DNA of 64,000 bases from JAKQDH01 sp029558835 (GTDB lineage: Bacteria; Planctomycetota; Phycisphaerae; UBA1845). The stretch lies in contig DAOQSN010000029.1 in the NCBI GenBank assembly GCA_035356615.1, forward strand, positions 1 to 64,000, in the 5' to 3' direction. Both the position numbers and the translations under genes were made by a program. This document shows, in pieces, positions 8,603 through 18,242 of the stretch (positions within the stretch are counted from its first letter, which is position 1; every line of letters starts with the position of its first letter). The notes beneath the pieces were generated by a model, which had not been told where the DNA came from, searched no databases, and saw only the letters and a program-made list of their open reading frames with translations.

Positions 8603-9217
8603 CTACTCCGCGCGGGTCAGCGTGAACGAGCACTCCTCCGACATGCTGGCGTCGCCGGACGGCAGCCCCGCCGAGTAGAGATAGAAGACCCCCATCTTTC
8701 GCGTCCCCGTCAGCGTCTGCCCGTCCGGGCTCAGCTCGCCCGTGAGTGTCACGACAGCACCCTCCGTGAACGAAGCCCCGTAGCCCGAGCCCGAGACCGT
8801 CATTGTGTACGCCACGTCAAAGCTGGTGGCGGTGAACTCCGCGCGCTTGAGCTGGACGATGTCGCCGGTGATTTCGCCCAGGTCGGTCATCCCGCTCACC
8901 TCGGTCGGGAAACCCTGCTCGTCGAACTCCAGGTAGTCTGAAGACGGGATGCCCTCCAGACCGCCGATTTCCACGGTGAAATCACCGGAGAGCTCGCACG
9001 TCTGGGTGCCGGTCCAGTACGTGTTGGCGAGCGCCGTGGCGCCCGTCGCGGGCCACTCTACCGCTGGCGCGTTGAAGAGCGCGCTCAACTCGGCACCCAA
9101 CCCGGCCAAGGCAGCCGCCGATCCCAGGCAGCCGCCTGCCAACACCAGCAGCCCGAGCAGCAGCCCGGACGCCACTCGTGTAATCCAGCACTGTATCTGC
9201 CGCATCTCTGTACTCAT
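8603..9217 (-). CDS. Secreted lipoprotein of unknown function
   Basis: This 204-residue protein has a lipoprotein signal (LLLGLLVLAGGC) and a mature part rich in beta-strand, Thr, Ser and Gly. The segments LANTYWTGTQTCELSGDFTVEIGG, DIVQLKRAEFTATSFDVAYTMTV and GAVVTLTGELSPDGQTLTGTRK read like a small beta-barrel or lipocalin-like fold; that fold is inferred only from strand pattern. A perfect AGGAGG box lies 7 bases upstream of the ATG. Confidence 0.7.
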   Translation of the reverse strand: MSTEMRQIQCWITRVASGLLLGLLVLAGGCLGSAAALAGLGAELSALFNAPAVEWPATGATALANTYWTGTQTCELSGDFTVEIGGLEGIPSSDYLEFDEQGFPTEVSGMTDLGEITGDIVQLKRAEFTATSFDVAYTMTVSGSGYGASFTEGAVVTLTGELSPDGQTLTGTRKMGVFYLYSAGLPSGDASMSEECSFTLTRAE

Positions 9218-9360
9218 GTCTTGCCTCCTGTTGCGTCCTGTCGCGTGTCGTTGTTCGCATTGCGCCCTGATCGTTCACCACGCGGAGGGGGTGATGTAAT
9301 CTCTGCCAGGGACAGGTGGGCCGGGGGGGGTAGAGATCCGGCACCTGTCTCCCTCACCCG

Positions 9361-9387
9361 CCCCTCTCCCCCGACAGGGGAGAGGGG
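9361..9387. repeat. CCCCTCTCCCC/GGGGAGAGGGG palindrome (family K)
   Basis: An 11-bp inverted repeat with a five-base loop. Near-identical hairpins occur at 16444-16466, 44169-44189, 47744-47768, 48087-48107 and 49377-49401, often preceded by CCCTCACCC. It lies between two minus-strand genes and may serve as a transcript end. Confidence 0.7.
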
Positions 9388-9402
9388 TCATCATCGTGCC
9401 TC

Positions 9403-12400
9403 TCAAACCCGCCAGTTGCGCCGCCGCAGTCGTACTAAGCCCAGGACTCCCATACAGCCCATCACGCCAACTGGGGCGCCCGATCCACAGGCCCCGCACG
9501 TGCCTCGCACCTCGGCCTCCGGCAGCGGTTCAACCGCGACAAACTCTACCGTGACCGCTCTATCGCTGTTCATGGTGACGCTGGCGGTGTCGCCTTCGGC
9601 GCTGTCCACTCCCGACCAAGTCCCGACCTCATAGCCCTGTGCAGGTGTTGCAGTCACGGTCACGACCGTTCCTTCCGCGAATATCCCTTCTCCGGGACTG
9701 ACCGTTCCTTCGCCCTCGGTCACAGACACGGTGAGTGAGTACATGACTGGTTCAAACTCTACGATGACGACCCTGTCAGCATTCATGATAACGGTGGCCG
9801 TCTGCCCTTGAAAGGAATCCACTCCGTTCCAGGTGGAAAGTTGATAGCCCTCGCCCGGCGTGCACGTCAGCGTTACGATCGTACCCTCGGGGAAGCTCCC
9901 CTCGCTGGGGGACACGGTCCCTTCGCCCGATATCACGGATACGGTGAGCGAATACAACGCCCCGAGAAGCTCAACCACCGCGCTGGCATCCGCGTCATCC
10001 GGCGCGGCCTCCAGGTGGCCGACGTTGTCGGTCGCCCGGCTGTAGAACCGGTACGTGTGGCCGTCCTCGCTGGTGAACGTAGCGGAGGTGTCGGTGGTGT
10101 TGGCCAGCCAGATCTCGTAGGGGCTCTCGTCGATGGAGACGTAGATTGTGTAGTCGCGGATGCCGGCGCCGCCCGCATCGTCCTCGCCGGTCCATTCCAC
10201 CTCGAACACGCTGGTGGTGGTCACGTCGGGCAGCGGGAGCACGTAGCTGGTCGGGGGACCCGTGTCGATGGTGACCAGGGCTTCCTTCTCGGGGTTCGTG
10301 CCTTGCGACGGGTCGAGCGGATCGACCTGGTTGGTAGCAATGGTCAAGCCGAAGTCGAACTGGATTGTAGCCACATTGCGGATTTCCGTGCCGCTGGGCA
10401 GGCCCGATTCATGCTGGACGAGGTAGCTGAAGTGCCCCATGCCACGGCCCGTGCCGTCCTCTGGCGGCAGGAACCCGATATCGACCGGGGGCGGAAGTTC
10501 GGTTTCGGGGTCGATCGTGTAGAGATAGGCAAAGGCCTCGCCCGTGCCGGCGTCGATGCCCGCCTCGATGTGGACCTCGAAGTCCACGTCGTTGAAGCTA
10601 TACGGCACGACGGCCTCGAAGGACTGTCGCTGGTCGTCGGGCACAACGATCAGCGCATCGCCGAATCCGATCTCGACCAGCTCGAACGTGGCCCAGTCGA
10701 GGTCGGCGCTGAGCGGGTCGGACACATCCACCACCTGCGCCGGTGCCGTGGCCGACTCCAGGTTTTCGAAGCCAACGCGGTACGCCAGAGTTTTCCCGGC
10801 GGCGATATGGTTGCCATCGCCAAACCCAGCTGGACCAGTTTTCTCGTTTGGGTCCTCGGCGGCTCCTGAATCGCTCACCTCCTCGTCATACTCATCAACA
10901 GGCGAGTCGGGTGTGGGTGGGGAAGACCAGTAGCATGGAGGACTGTCATTGTAGAATTCCTCTAGAGCAGGACGACCAACAATTGGAATAAGAGCTGCAA
11001 AAAGCTCGCCGACATAGGCCTTAACTCCCCAACTAAGCCGCTTCATGATGGCGTCGGGGCTGTCTGTGAGACGAGACTCCAACATCGTTTCGATAACTCT
11101 CCCCAACCGTTTGCCAAGTGTTACGCCGGACTGCGGCGCGCTCACGGCTTTGAAGGCATCTCCTGCACCGGGCGCTACGAGATTTGCAGCGTCGGGGCCG
11201 ACTTGTTGAACATAGCCGCTAAGAAGATCCGCTGTTCGTTGTCCATAAGTGCGCGGTTGTCCGCCGTTAGATTCACACAAACCAACGGGATCAATGTAGT
11301 TCAGCGGATCATTATGAGCGTAGGTATATAGGTTTATGCCTCCGCCAATACCGATACGATCAGACTGAACGAAGCGCCCCATACTGAAGTGGTGGAGCCG
11401 GTAGGGAGTAAGCGCTATCTTGTTACTGCCGGTAGTCACCCCAAATTCTCCCATCCACCGACAACCATTCTCTCCTGCCGCATCAAGAGAAATAAGTGCA
11501 CCAAATGGTTCGTAAACATAGTGTGTAGTTGATGGATCTTCCCCTTCTATGATCTCGGCTGTATTCCCTAGGCCATCGTATGTATAATACGTACCCACAC
11601 CACCAGCGCTTAACCGGTTGAGTAGGCCGTGGCCGTGGTCACGGTGGGCCAGCAGGTTCCCGTCATCGTCGTATTCGCCAACGACGTTACCAAGACCGAT
11701 GGGGTCTGCGACGTAATGTGTTATAGCGCCGTTCTCTGCTACGGCGACGCGGTTGCCGAGGGCGTCATAGGTATATTCCCACGCATCGCCCCCCCGAGTG
11801 ACGCCAACCAGTCGGTTCTCGTCGTTGTAGGTGTAGACCTTCGTGCCGTCGGGGCCGGATTCCTCGATCAGGTTCCCGTCGGCGTCGTAGGTATAGGTGC
11901 GATTACCGACCTGCGTATACTGGTTGAGTGCGTTGGCGCTGTAGTCCTCCTCGACACCGTTGACGCGGGTGTGTACGCGATTGCCGAGCGCGTCGTATTG
12001 GTACCTGATATCCTGATCGGGGATGTCGGGAGCGGTCGAGACGAGCACGGCGCTCGTGAGCTGGTCGATGGCGTCGTATCCGTACGTCCAGGTGCCGTAG
12101 TGGGTATCCATAGCCGTGCGGCGACCGCGGGTGTCGTAGGTGTAATCGAAGCTGGAAATGACCGTGCCGTCTGGAGCTCGATTGACCAGACTGATAAGCT
12201 GCCAGGCCGCGTCGTAGGTGTAGTCGGTATACACCCCGTTGCCGACAATCTTGCGGGCCAGCCGACCGGCGTCGTCGTATTCATAGCGCACGATCTGGGC
12301 GCCGTTCTCGTCGGTCATGCGTTCGAGCCGTCCCGCGTCGCTGTAATGGTAGTCAAGGCGACGCCCGGTCTGATCGAGGCTGGACGCCCGGCGGCCCGCC

Positions 12401-15360
12401 GCATTGTACGTGAATCTCAGCCAGCGGCCGGCGGGGTACGCGATCTGCGTGAGATAGTCGTTGGTATCGTAAGTGAAGCGGGTCGTGCCGTTGGCGCCCG
12501 TCGCCTCGACGAGGTTGCCACGGGTGTCATAGAGGTACGGCATCTGGGAACCGTCTGCGTAGGTCTTGCCTGTCACGCGTCCTGAGACGTCGTAGCTATA
12601 TAGGATGTTCTGCCCGCGGCGGTTCGTCGAGGCGACGGGATTGCCCGCCGCGTCATAGGCCCAGGCCTCACTGCTGCTGTCGGCGTGGGTGATCCGGGTC
12701 AGATTACCGCGGCTGTCCTGGTCGTACCAGGTTCCGTTGCCGTTGGCGTCGAGCACGGAGGCGAGCCGATTCAGCGTGTGCGTCCAGGTGAAGCGAGTCA
12801 CCTGCCCTAACGCATCGGAGATGCGGGTCACGTTGCCGCGGCGATCGTACCCGAATGTGGAGGAGAAGCCCGCCGGGTCCGTGACTCCCACCAGTTGTCC
12901 CACGTCGTCAAAATCGAAGTACACAGCGTTGCCGAAGGGGTTTTCGGTTTTGACAATCCGACCCGCGTAGTCAAGGAAGAAGCTGCCGGCGTTGCCAAGC
13001 GCATCGGTGGCGGTCACTTGGCCTTCCGATCCGTAGCTGAATACGAGAGGTTCGCGGTCTCCGTCGAGGGCCGTAGCCGCCAGGCGGCCGCGCGTGTCGT
13101 AGTCGAAGGTTCGGTGCACGCCGTCAGCCAGGCCGATCTCGACCAAGGCGTGTTGGGCAGCGTCCGATGAGGTGCTGTATTCGTAGGTCGTGATGCGGCC
13201 GTCAGGCGCCTGGACAGACGCGAGATGCTCGCTCTCGTAGCTGAAGTGCGTCTGCCGCCCGTAGTCGTCCGTGATGCTGCTGATCATTCCACCAGTGTAG
13301 GCAATATCGAGCTCCTGGCCCGAGGAATGAGTCAGGCCTGTCAAAAGGTCGCCAGCGTAGTCGCAGGTGATGCGATTCTCGTTGGTGTCCTCGACATAAT
13401 CCAGTTTGCCGTCGGCGGAATAGGCCCGTACGAGTCCGCTGGCCTCGGTAAGAACATACCCGCCACCGGTAACGTCGCGTAGCTCACCCTGGTCCCCGGG
13501 ACGAGCGAGGTAAGGCCGGCCTGGACGAGCGTCGGGCTGGAAAATACGCGGCGTGCCGGTCATGTCGGTGATGACCACAGTGCCGTCGTCCCGTACCACA
13601 AGGGTATACTGCCAGTTATGCGTCCAGCCGTGGCCAAGCGGGCCGAGTTCAAAGCGGCGCGAGATCGGCTGAGCGTACATGCGCCGGAAGACGATGGGCA
13701 TCCCCGGCGCCTGTACTACCGCATCCGTGCCGTCGGCCAATACCGGCAGCGGACACAAAGCGTCGGCTTGGCGAAAGGCGAGGGCCAGCAGCCGCGTGAT
13801 ATCCTCGACACGTTGCCCCTGGGCGTCCAGGTAGAGCGCGTTCCGGTCGAGCATGGCCACGTAGTCGCCCCAGGTTCCGCCGACCTGGTCGGTGAAATTG
13901 GACCATACCACATCCCAGGCGTCCTCCCGCACGTAGGACGGCCGCATTTCGGCCTTCATGGCGGCCCAATCCACCGGCGTGTCATTGTTCGCATAGAGGA
14001 CGCCAACAGTCCATGTGATGGGCGCGTATGAGAAATCCCAAGGCTGCTGCCAGCCAACATAATACACCGGCATCCGTCGCGATTCTCCAGGCTGTAGAAT
14101 TCCAGGTGTGCTGCCGGAAGCCAGGAATTGCACGGAATTGGCGAAGCCCGCGGGCATGACCGAGGTCCACAGTCCCTGGCTGACGCGAGTCTTGTCCAAG
14201 GTCAGAATAGCTCCTTGACGCTCGTTCTGGGTTGCGGTGGTCACCAGGAGAGGCGCCTGCATGACGGCAGTCCCCCTGTTGGCATACTCCACGAAGACGG
14301 TCGCTAGCTGGTGATAGCCGAACCTTGCCGGCAGAATCAGGTTGATATCGAGCTCGGCCTCGCCGCCTGCAATCATCTCGAAGATGTCGGACAGCTCCTC
14401 CGACTCGTCCGCGGAACGGGTGACGCGCACGCCATAGACGCCGGGCGGAACCGCGCCGGCCGCGAACATTGCGGTAACCCGGGTGTATGAGTTCACCTCG
14501 ACGGTCGAAGCAAGAAAGGTCGAACCGTCAGGCCCGATGAGAGCCACCTGCATGGGGGAGGTGAAGCCGTTGCCGGTCAGGACTAAATAGAGTGGGCTGA
14601 CCGTGCCATGCTGTCGCGGCGAAACATCGAGCAACTGAAGCTCGGTACTTGGAGGTCCGGTGGGGGTTTGGTCGCTCCATATCGTGTATCCCGCGCCCCA
14701 GTAGGTGGAGCTTCCGCGGACCATGACGTAGTAGGNNNNNNNNNNNNNNNNNNNNNNNNNNNNNNNNNNNNNNNNNNNNNNNNNNNNNNNNNNNNNNNNN
14801 NNNNNNNNNNNNNNNNNNNNNNNNNNNNNNNNNNNCGTGTGGCGCGAGCTCCCCTTGTGGTTTTGCAGCGTGAGCACCAGGTGGATGGGGGTGGTGGCCT
14901 CGATGCGATAATAGCGTGATTGCGCGTCCGAGACGCCGTCGTCTAAAGGTTCGCCAGGTACGAGTGTCGGCAACTGCTCTGCGGTCCGTGCCAGGATCGT
15001 GTATCCCGCGCCCCAGTAGGTGGAGCTTCCGCGGACCATGACGTAGTAGGTTCCGGCCTGGAGATTGAACATCTCGATCACCTGCTCAGGCCTGTCCTCC
15101 GTACTGCTGGCCAAGTAACTGTCCGGCGTCGGCAGTTCATCACGCTGGATGTACATCGTGTGGCGCGAGCTCCCCTTGTGGTTTTGCAGCGTGAGCACCA
15201 GGTGGATGGGGCCAGCCACACTGAGGCGGTAGAACGTCGACTGCCCATCGCCGGCAGAACCGTCTAGTGGAACATCCAGATACAGGTCGGTTACCTGCGC
15301 GGAGACTGGCGCGGAGAAGCCCAAGACAAGGATCAGCAATGAGCAGACTCGTGACTTCAT
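9403..15360 (-). CDS. Giant secreted RHS/YD-repeat protein with C-terminal sorting-like tail
   Basis: About 1985 residues plus an unknown number lost in the internal N run. Order: signal peptide (LLILVLGFSAPVSAQ); two or more bacterial pre-peptidase-like repeats ending YYVMVRGSSTYWGAGYTI; an IPT/TIG-like domain; a DUF6531-like entry (GMPIVFRRMYAQPISRRFELG, LGHGWTHNWQYTL); some 25 YD repeats; and the RHS core end (SMGRFVQSDRIGIGGGINLY, DPLNYIDPVGL) near residue 1357. A short variable tip follows, then a region starting DPNEKTGPAGFGDG that resembles DUF7619, a fibronectin-like domain, two InlB-B-like repeats (GEGTVSPSEGSF and GEGTVSPGEGIF), and a tail CGACGSG, hydrophobic stretch, RLRRRN. The tail resembles MYXO/PEP-CTERM sorting signals, so it is probably cell-surface anchored. 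A GAGGTG box precedes the ATG. Confidence 0.9.
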   Translation of the reverse strand: MKSRVCSLLILVLGFSAPVSAQVTDLYLDVPLDGSAGDGQSTFYRLSVAGPIHLVLTLQNHKGSSRHTMYIQRDELPTPDSYLASSTEDRPEQVIEMFNLQAGTYYVMVRGSSTYWGAGYTILARTAEQLPTLVPGEPLDDGVSDAQSRYYRIEATTPIHLVLTLQNHKGSSRHTXXXXXXXXXXXXXXXXXXXXXXXXXXXXXXXXXXYYVMVRGSSTYWGAGYTIWSDQTPTGPPSTELQLLDVSPRQHGTVSPLYLVLTGNGFTSPMQVALIGPDGSTFLASTVEVNSYTRVTAMFAAGAVPPGVYGVRVTRSADESEELSDIFEMIAGGEAELDINLILPARFGYHQLATVFVEYANRGTAVMQAPLLVTTATQNERQGAILTLDKTRVSQGLWTSVMPAGFANSVQFLASGSTPGILQPGESRRMPVYYVGWQQPWDFSYAPITWTVGVLYANNDTPVDWAAMKAEMRPSYVREDAWDVVWSNFTDQVGGTWGDYVAMLDRNALYLDAQGQRVEDITRLLALAFRQADALCPLPVLADGTDAVVQAPGMPIVFRRMYAQPISRRFELGPLGHGWTHNWQYTLVVRDDGTVVITDMTGTPRIFQPDARPGRPYLARPGDQGELRDVTGGGYVLTEASGLVRAYSADGKLDYVEDTNENRITCDYAGDLLTGLTHSSGQELDIAYTGGMISSITDDYGRQTHFSYESEHLASVQAPDGRITTYEYSTSSDAAQHALVEIGLADGVHRTFDYDTRGRLAATALDGDREPLVFSYGSEGQVTATDALGNAGSFFLDYAGRIVKTENPFGNAVYFDFDDVGQLVGVTDPAGFSSTFGYDRRGNVTRISDALGQVTRFTWTHTLNRLASVLDANGNGTWYDQDSRGNLTRITHADSSSEAWAYDAAGNPVASTNRRGQNILYSYDVSGRVTGKTYADGSQMPYLYDTRGNLVEATGANGTTRFTYDTNDYLTQIAYPAGRWLRFTYNAAGRRASSLDQTGRRLDYHYSDAGRLERMTDENGAQIVRYEYDDAGRLARKIVGNGVYTDYTYDAAWQLISLVNRAPDGTVISSFDYTYDTRGRRTAMDTHYGTWTYGYDAIDQLTSAVLVSTAPDIPDQDIRYQYDALGNRVHTRVNGVEEDYSANALNQYTQVGNRTYTYDADGNLIEESGPDGTKVYTYNDENRLVGVTRGGDAWEYTYDALGNRVAVAENGAITHYVADPIGLGNVVGEYDDDGNLLAHRDHGHGLLNRLSAGGVGTYYTYDGLGNTAEIIEGEDPSTTHYVYEPFGALISLDAAGENGCRWMGEFGVTTGSNKIALTPYRLHHFSMGRFVQSDRIGIGGGINLYTYAHNDPLNYIDPVGLCESNGGQPRTYGQRTADLLSGYVQQVGPDAANLVAPGAGDAFKAVSAPQSGVTLGKRLGRVIETMLESRLTDSPDAIMKRLSWGVKAYVGELFAALIPIVGRPALEEFYNDSPPCYWSSPPTPDSPVDEYDEEVSDSGAAEDPNEKTGPAGFGDGNHIAAGKTLAYRVGFENLESATAPAQVVDVSDPLSADLDWATFELVEIGFGDALIVVPDDQRQSFEAVVPYSFNDVDFEVHIEAGIDAGTGEAFAYLYTIDPETELPPPVDIGFLPPEDGTGRGMGHFSYLVQHESGLPSGTEIRNVATIQFDFGLTIATNQVDPLDPSQGTNPEKEALVTIDTGPPTSYVLPLPDVTTTSVFEVEWTGEDDAGGAGIRDYTIYVSIDESPYEIWLANTTDTSATFTSEDGHTYRFYSRATDNVGHLEAAPDDADASAVVELLGALYSLTVSVISGEGTVSPSEGSFPEGTIVTLTCTPGEGYQLSTWNGVDSFQGQTATVIMNADRVVIVEFEPVMYSLTVSVTEGEGTVSPGEGIFAEGTVVTVTATPAQGYEVGTWSGVDSAEGDTASVTMNSDRAVTVEFVAVEPLPEAEVRGTCGACGSGAPVGVMGCMGVLGLVRLRRRNWRV
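14736..14835. other. Assembly gap (100 N) inside the RHS gene
   Basis: Exactly 100 N. The bases on each side are duplicated: the ~50 bp ending at 14735 recur ending at 15050, and the ~50 bp starting at 14836 recur starting at 15158. The assembler broke in a near-exact domain repeat, so the true number of pre-peptidase-like repeats is unknown. Confidence 0.97.
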
Positions 15361-15538
15361 AGTACACCTCGCGAATCAATCAAGTGCGGTTCCGAAATCG
15401 GAAGCGACAACAGCGTAGCGCTGGGTAGGGCGTGGTACACCTGCCCGTCCTGTGAACATCCACAGCACGCCTCTGGCAGGGGAGCGCCTGAATCAACATT
15501 CCCGGGTTGCGATCACGGTGGCTGGATCCAGCCTCAAC

Positions 15539-15979
15539 TCACCGTGGTTGGCGTGAGCAGAATGGCTCCTTAGTCGTGCCTGGACCAGGCGACGGATCGT
15601 CTGCTAGCGTCCGGGATGTCCGGCTGCCGCTTTCTGGGTGTCTTCGGGCAGCACCGAGGACGCTGTTTTCGTCAAACGCGACCGCCCGGGACGCTGACGC
15701 ACGGTTGCGCCCCCCCACCACAACGTTGGCAGTGGGCATCTGCCTCTCGGGTCGCATCGTGCTTTCCCAGTAAGCGAATGTCCATGCGGCCTCGCCATCG
15801 CCGACTTGGACACTGTCCGGCTCGCCTAGTATCCATCGAGCTTCGTGCTTTCTGGTCCTCCCCGCACTGACTTGCCAGACCAGCGGATCATCAACGGAGC
15901 GCTTTGAGCCGCCGGCAATCAGAGCGGACACGGGCAGAATTGCCTCGCACGGCCCGAATTGCTCCAGCCGGAGCGCCAT
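15539..15979 (-). CDS. Hypothetical protein with a 'LGEPD' segment
   Basis: This 146-residue protein has the segment ARWILGEPDSVQVGDGEAAWTFAYWEST. It recalls the short alpha/beta unit of BamE/SmpA-like proteins, where 'GxPD' is followed by a Trp/Tyr-rich strand. No signal peptide is seen. An AGAGGAGG box lies about 9 bases before the ATG, which favours a real gene. The C-terminal third is low-complexity and less convincing. The family assignment is only a resemblance. Confidence 0.45.
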   Translation of the reverse strand: MALRLEQFGPCEAILPVSALIAGGSKRSVDDPLVWQVSAGRTRKHEARWILGEPDSVQVGDGEAAWTFAYWESTMRPERQMPTANVVVGGRNRASASRAVAFDENSVLGAARRHPESGSRTSRTLADDPSPGPGTTKEPFCSRQPR

Positions 15980-16563
15980 GAGGTGTGGCCTCCTCTGAAC
16001 TGCGAAGCGGCCGTGCCGCCGGCGTCTATGCCTTTAGCCGACATGCGCTCGGCGCCGCGATGAAGGCGATTCTACCCGCATCCAAGCGATGCTGCAAGTG
16101 AAAACGGATTTCTCTGCCCGTGCCCGAAGAAGCTGTCGTGCCCATACTGCCTGGCCAACCCGCGCTTCCGGTCGTTGCCTTCGCTTCAGGTGCACCGCAC
16201 AACTACCGCAACGCACCAGGCATTGGGCGACCGGCGGATGCACTTGAGGCGCCTGGACTTGCCAGGCGGGTGCACGTCGGCGTTTCCCCGCCCTGTTCCA
16301 AGAGCTTGCAACACCACCCCCCGCTCCTGATAGCGCAGCGTCCTGGGCAGGTCGAATCGCCCTGGCATTCCCCCGAAGCTTGCGCGGGCGGGATCGGCTT
16401 GACGGGGGAGGGTCGAATCGCCGTGGCATTGCCCCTCACCCTGCCCTCTCCCCGGTGGGGAGAGGGGTCCAGTTGGAGGTTGCCAGAGTGTCGGGAAGTA
16501 CACCAAGTCCCACGCCGCCCGCGGGGGCCGACGCTACGCTCGTCCGAAGTGTCGCGAATCCGC
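15980..16563. other. Intergenic with family K palindrome and a 24-bp direct repeat
   Basis: No gene is supported. The segment GTCGAATCGCC-N-TGGCATT occurs twice (about 16351-16374 and 16411-16435), about 60 bp apart. It is followed by the CCCTCTCCCC/GGGGAGAGGG hairpin at 16444-16466. The rest is featureless GC-rich DNA. Confidence 0.6.
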
Positions 16564-17484
16564 CTATCCGCGCGTGCGGCAGACGATGAAGTCCTCGATC
16601 AACTGCTTGGTGATCGGCCCGGCTTTGCCATCGCCGATGATGCGCCCCTCGATCTTGGTGATGGGGATGACCTCGGCGGCCGTGCCGGTGGCGAAGCACT
16701 CATCCGCGATGTAGAGATCGTGCCGCAGCAGCAGCGTCTCATGCACGGGAACGCCCCGCTTGCGGGCCAGCTCCATCACCACCCCGCGGGTGATACCCTC
16801 GAGAATGCCCTCGCTGGCCGGCGGCGTGTGCAGTTCACCACGGCGCACCGTAAAGATGTTGTCACCGGTGCACTCGGAGACGCGCCCGGAGACGTTGAGC
16901 ATGATGGCCTCGTCGCAGCCGGCATCCTGCGCCTCCGCCTTGGCCAGGATGTTGTTGAGGTAGTTGAGCGACTTGACCCGCGGGCTGCACGAGTTCGGAT
17001 GGTTGCGCACGTAGCTGGAGACGATGCAGTGCAAACCGCGCTCGTACGTCTCCTTCGGATACAGCGAAATCGCATCGGCGATGACGAACAGCGTGGGGTT
17101 CGCCGTGCGCTTGGTGGAAATCCCCAGGGCGCCGACGCCGCGCGTGACCACCAGGCGGATGTAGCCGTCGCCGGTGATGCCGTTGGCGGCCATCGCCGCA
17201 TACATGGCCTCGCTGACCTCCTTGGCCGTCATGGGGACGACCAGGCGGATCGCCTTCGCGGAATCGAAGAGGCGCCGAATGTGCTCGGCTTCCTTGAAGA
17301 TGCGCCCGCCGTAGATGCGGATGCCCTCGAACACGCCGTCGCCGTAGAGCAAGCCGTGGTCGAAGACGTTGATGTTCGCCTCCAGGACGGGCACCAGCCT
17401 GCCGGCCATCCAGATCTTCAGGTCCGGCTTGGGAGCGAAGGGATTGTTCTGCATGATCTTCTCTTGAATCGCTGCAACCGCCAT
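16564..17484 (-). CDS. ilvE: Branched-chain amino acid aminotransferase
   Basis: A fold-type IV PLP enzyme of 306 residues that transfers the amino group between glutamate and the branched-chain 2-oxo acids, the last step of Val/Leu/Ile synthesis. Diagnostic segments are FDHGLLYGDGVFEGIRIY, the PLP lysine Lys171 in PRVKSLNYLNNILAK, GRVSECTGDNIF and the phosphate-binding ATGTAAEVIPI. An AAAGGTGAGG box precedes the chosen ATG; a second ATG ten codons on is possible. D-alanine aminotransferase and aminodeoxychorismate lyase share the fold, but the YLNNILAK and EGIRIY motifs favour IlvE. It stands apart from other amino acid genes here. Confidence 0.92.
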   Translation of the reverse strand: MAVAAIQEKIMQNNPFAPKPDLKIWMAGRLVPVLEANINVFDHGLLYGDGVFEGIRIYGGRIFKEAEHIRRLFDSAKAIRLVVPMTAKEVSEAMYAAMAANGITGDGYIRLVVTRGVGALGISTKRTANPTLFVIADAISLYPKETYERGLHCIVSSYVRNHPNSCSPRVKSLNYLNNILAKAEAQDAGCDEAIMLNVSGRVSECTGDNIFTVRRGELHTPPASEGILEGITRGVVMELARKRGVPVHETLLLRHDLYIADECFATGTAAEVIPITKIEGRIIGDGKAGPITKQLIEDFIVCRTRG

Positions 17485-17540
17485 GGCCTCACCTTTCTAT
17501 GCGGCACCGTCACCCCGGGAGCGTGCCGGCAGCAAACCCC

Positions 17541-18242
17541 TCAACCTTCCTGGATCACCCCACCCTTGAGCACCACCCGACGATGGGCACGGGCGGCGAC
17601 CCCGGCGTCGTGCGTGACCATCACGATGGTCTGACCGGCTCGGTTGAGTTCCACCAGCAGGTCCAGAATCTCGCCCCCGATCACCGCATCCAGATTACCG
17701 GTCGGCTCGTCCGCAAGCAAGACCGTCGGGCGGTTGATCAGGGCGCGGGCGATGGCCACCCGCTGGCGCTCCCCCCCCGAAAGCTCCGCCGGACGGTGCT
17801 TCGCCCGGTCGGCAAGGCCGATACGCTCCAGCATCGCCTCGGTCTCGCGCCGGACCCCGCCCCGAGCCACCTGCCAGCTCCAGAACGACTGCCCCGTCAG
17901 CCGGGGAACCAGCACGTTCTCCAGCACGTTCAGTTCCGGCAGGAGATGGTAGAACTGGAACACGAAGCCCACGTCCCGATTGCGGTACCGCTCGCGCGCG
18001 GCCGGCGAGCCGGCGAAGAGGTTCCGGCCGTCAAAGGTCACCGTCCCCTTCTCCGGGAGGTCCAGGGCCCCCAGGATGTGCAGCAGCGTGCTCTTGCCCG
18101 AGCCGCTGGCGCCCTGGATGACCACGAACTCGCCCCGCTGCACGCCCAACGACGCGCCGCGCAGCACGGGAACCTCCACCCGCCCCAGCAGGTAGGTCTT
18201 GTGGACCGACCACGCCTGAAGTAGCGCCGCAGGCTTACTCAT
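17541..18242 (-). CDS. lolD: Lipoprotein-releasing ABC transporter ATP-binding protein (LolD-like)
   Basis: This 233-residue ABC ATPase has Walker A GASGSGKST (44-52), Q-loop FQFYHLLPELN, signature LSGGERQRVAIARAL, Walker B VLLADEPTGNLD and a His switch VTHD. The sequence LLPELNVLENV is typical of the MacB/LolD branch. Its start codon lies inside the stop of the permease gene upstream (ATGAGTAA, 8-base overlap), so the two are translationally coupled and form one transporter. In diderm planctomycetes this pair is expected to pass lipoproteins to the outer membrane. A MacB-type efflux role is the alternative. Confidence 0.88.
   Translation of the reverse strand: MSKPAALLQAWSVHKTYLLGRVEVPVLRGASLGVQRGEFVVIQGASGSGKSTLLHILGALDLPEKGTVTFDGRNLFAGSPAARERYRNRDVGFVFQFYHLLPELNVLENVLVPRLTGQSFWSWQVARGGVRRETEAMLERIGLADRAKHRPAELSGGERQRVAIARALINRPTVLLADEPTGNLDAVIGGEILDLLVELNRAGQTIVMVTHDAGVAARAHRRVVLKGGVIQEG

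Noticed and set aside
9403..11290. RHS polymorphic toxin with immunity gene
   Set aside because: The post-core part is adhesive-type beta domains and a sorting-like tail, and no small immunity gene follows.
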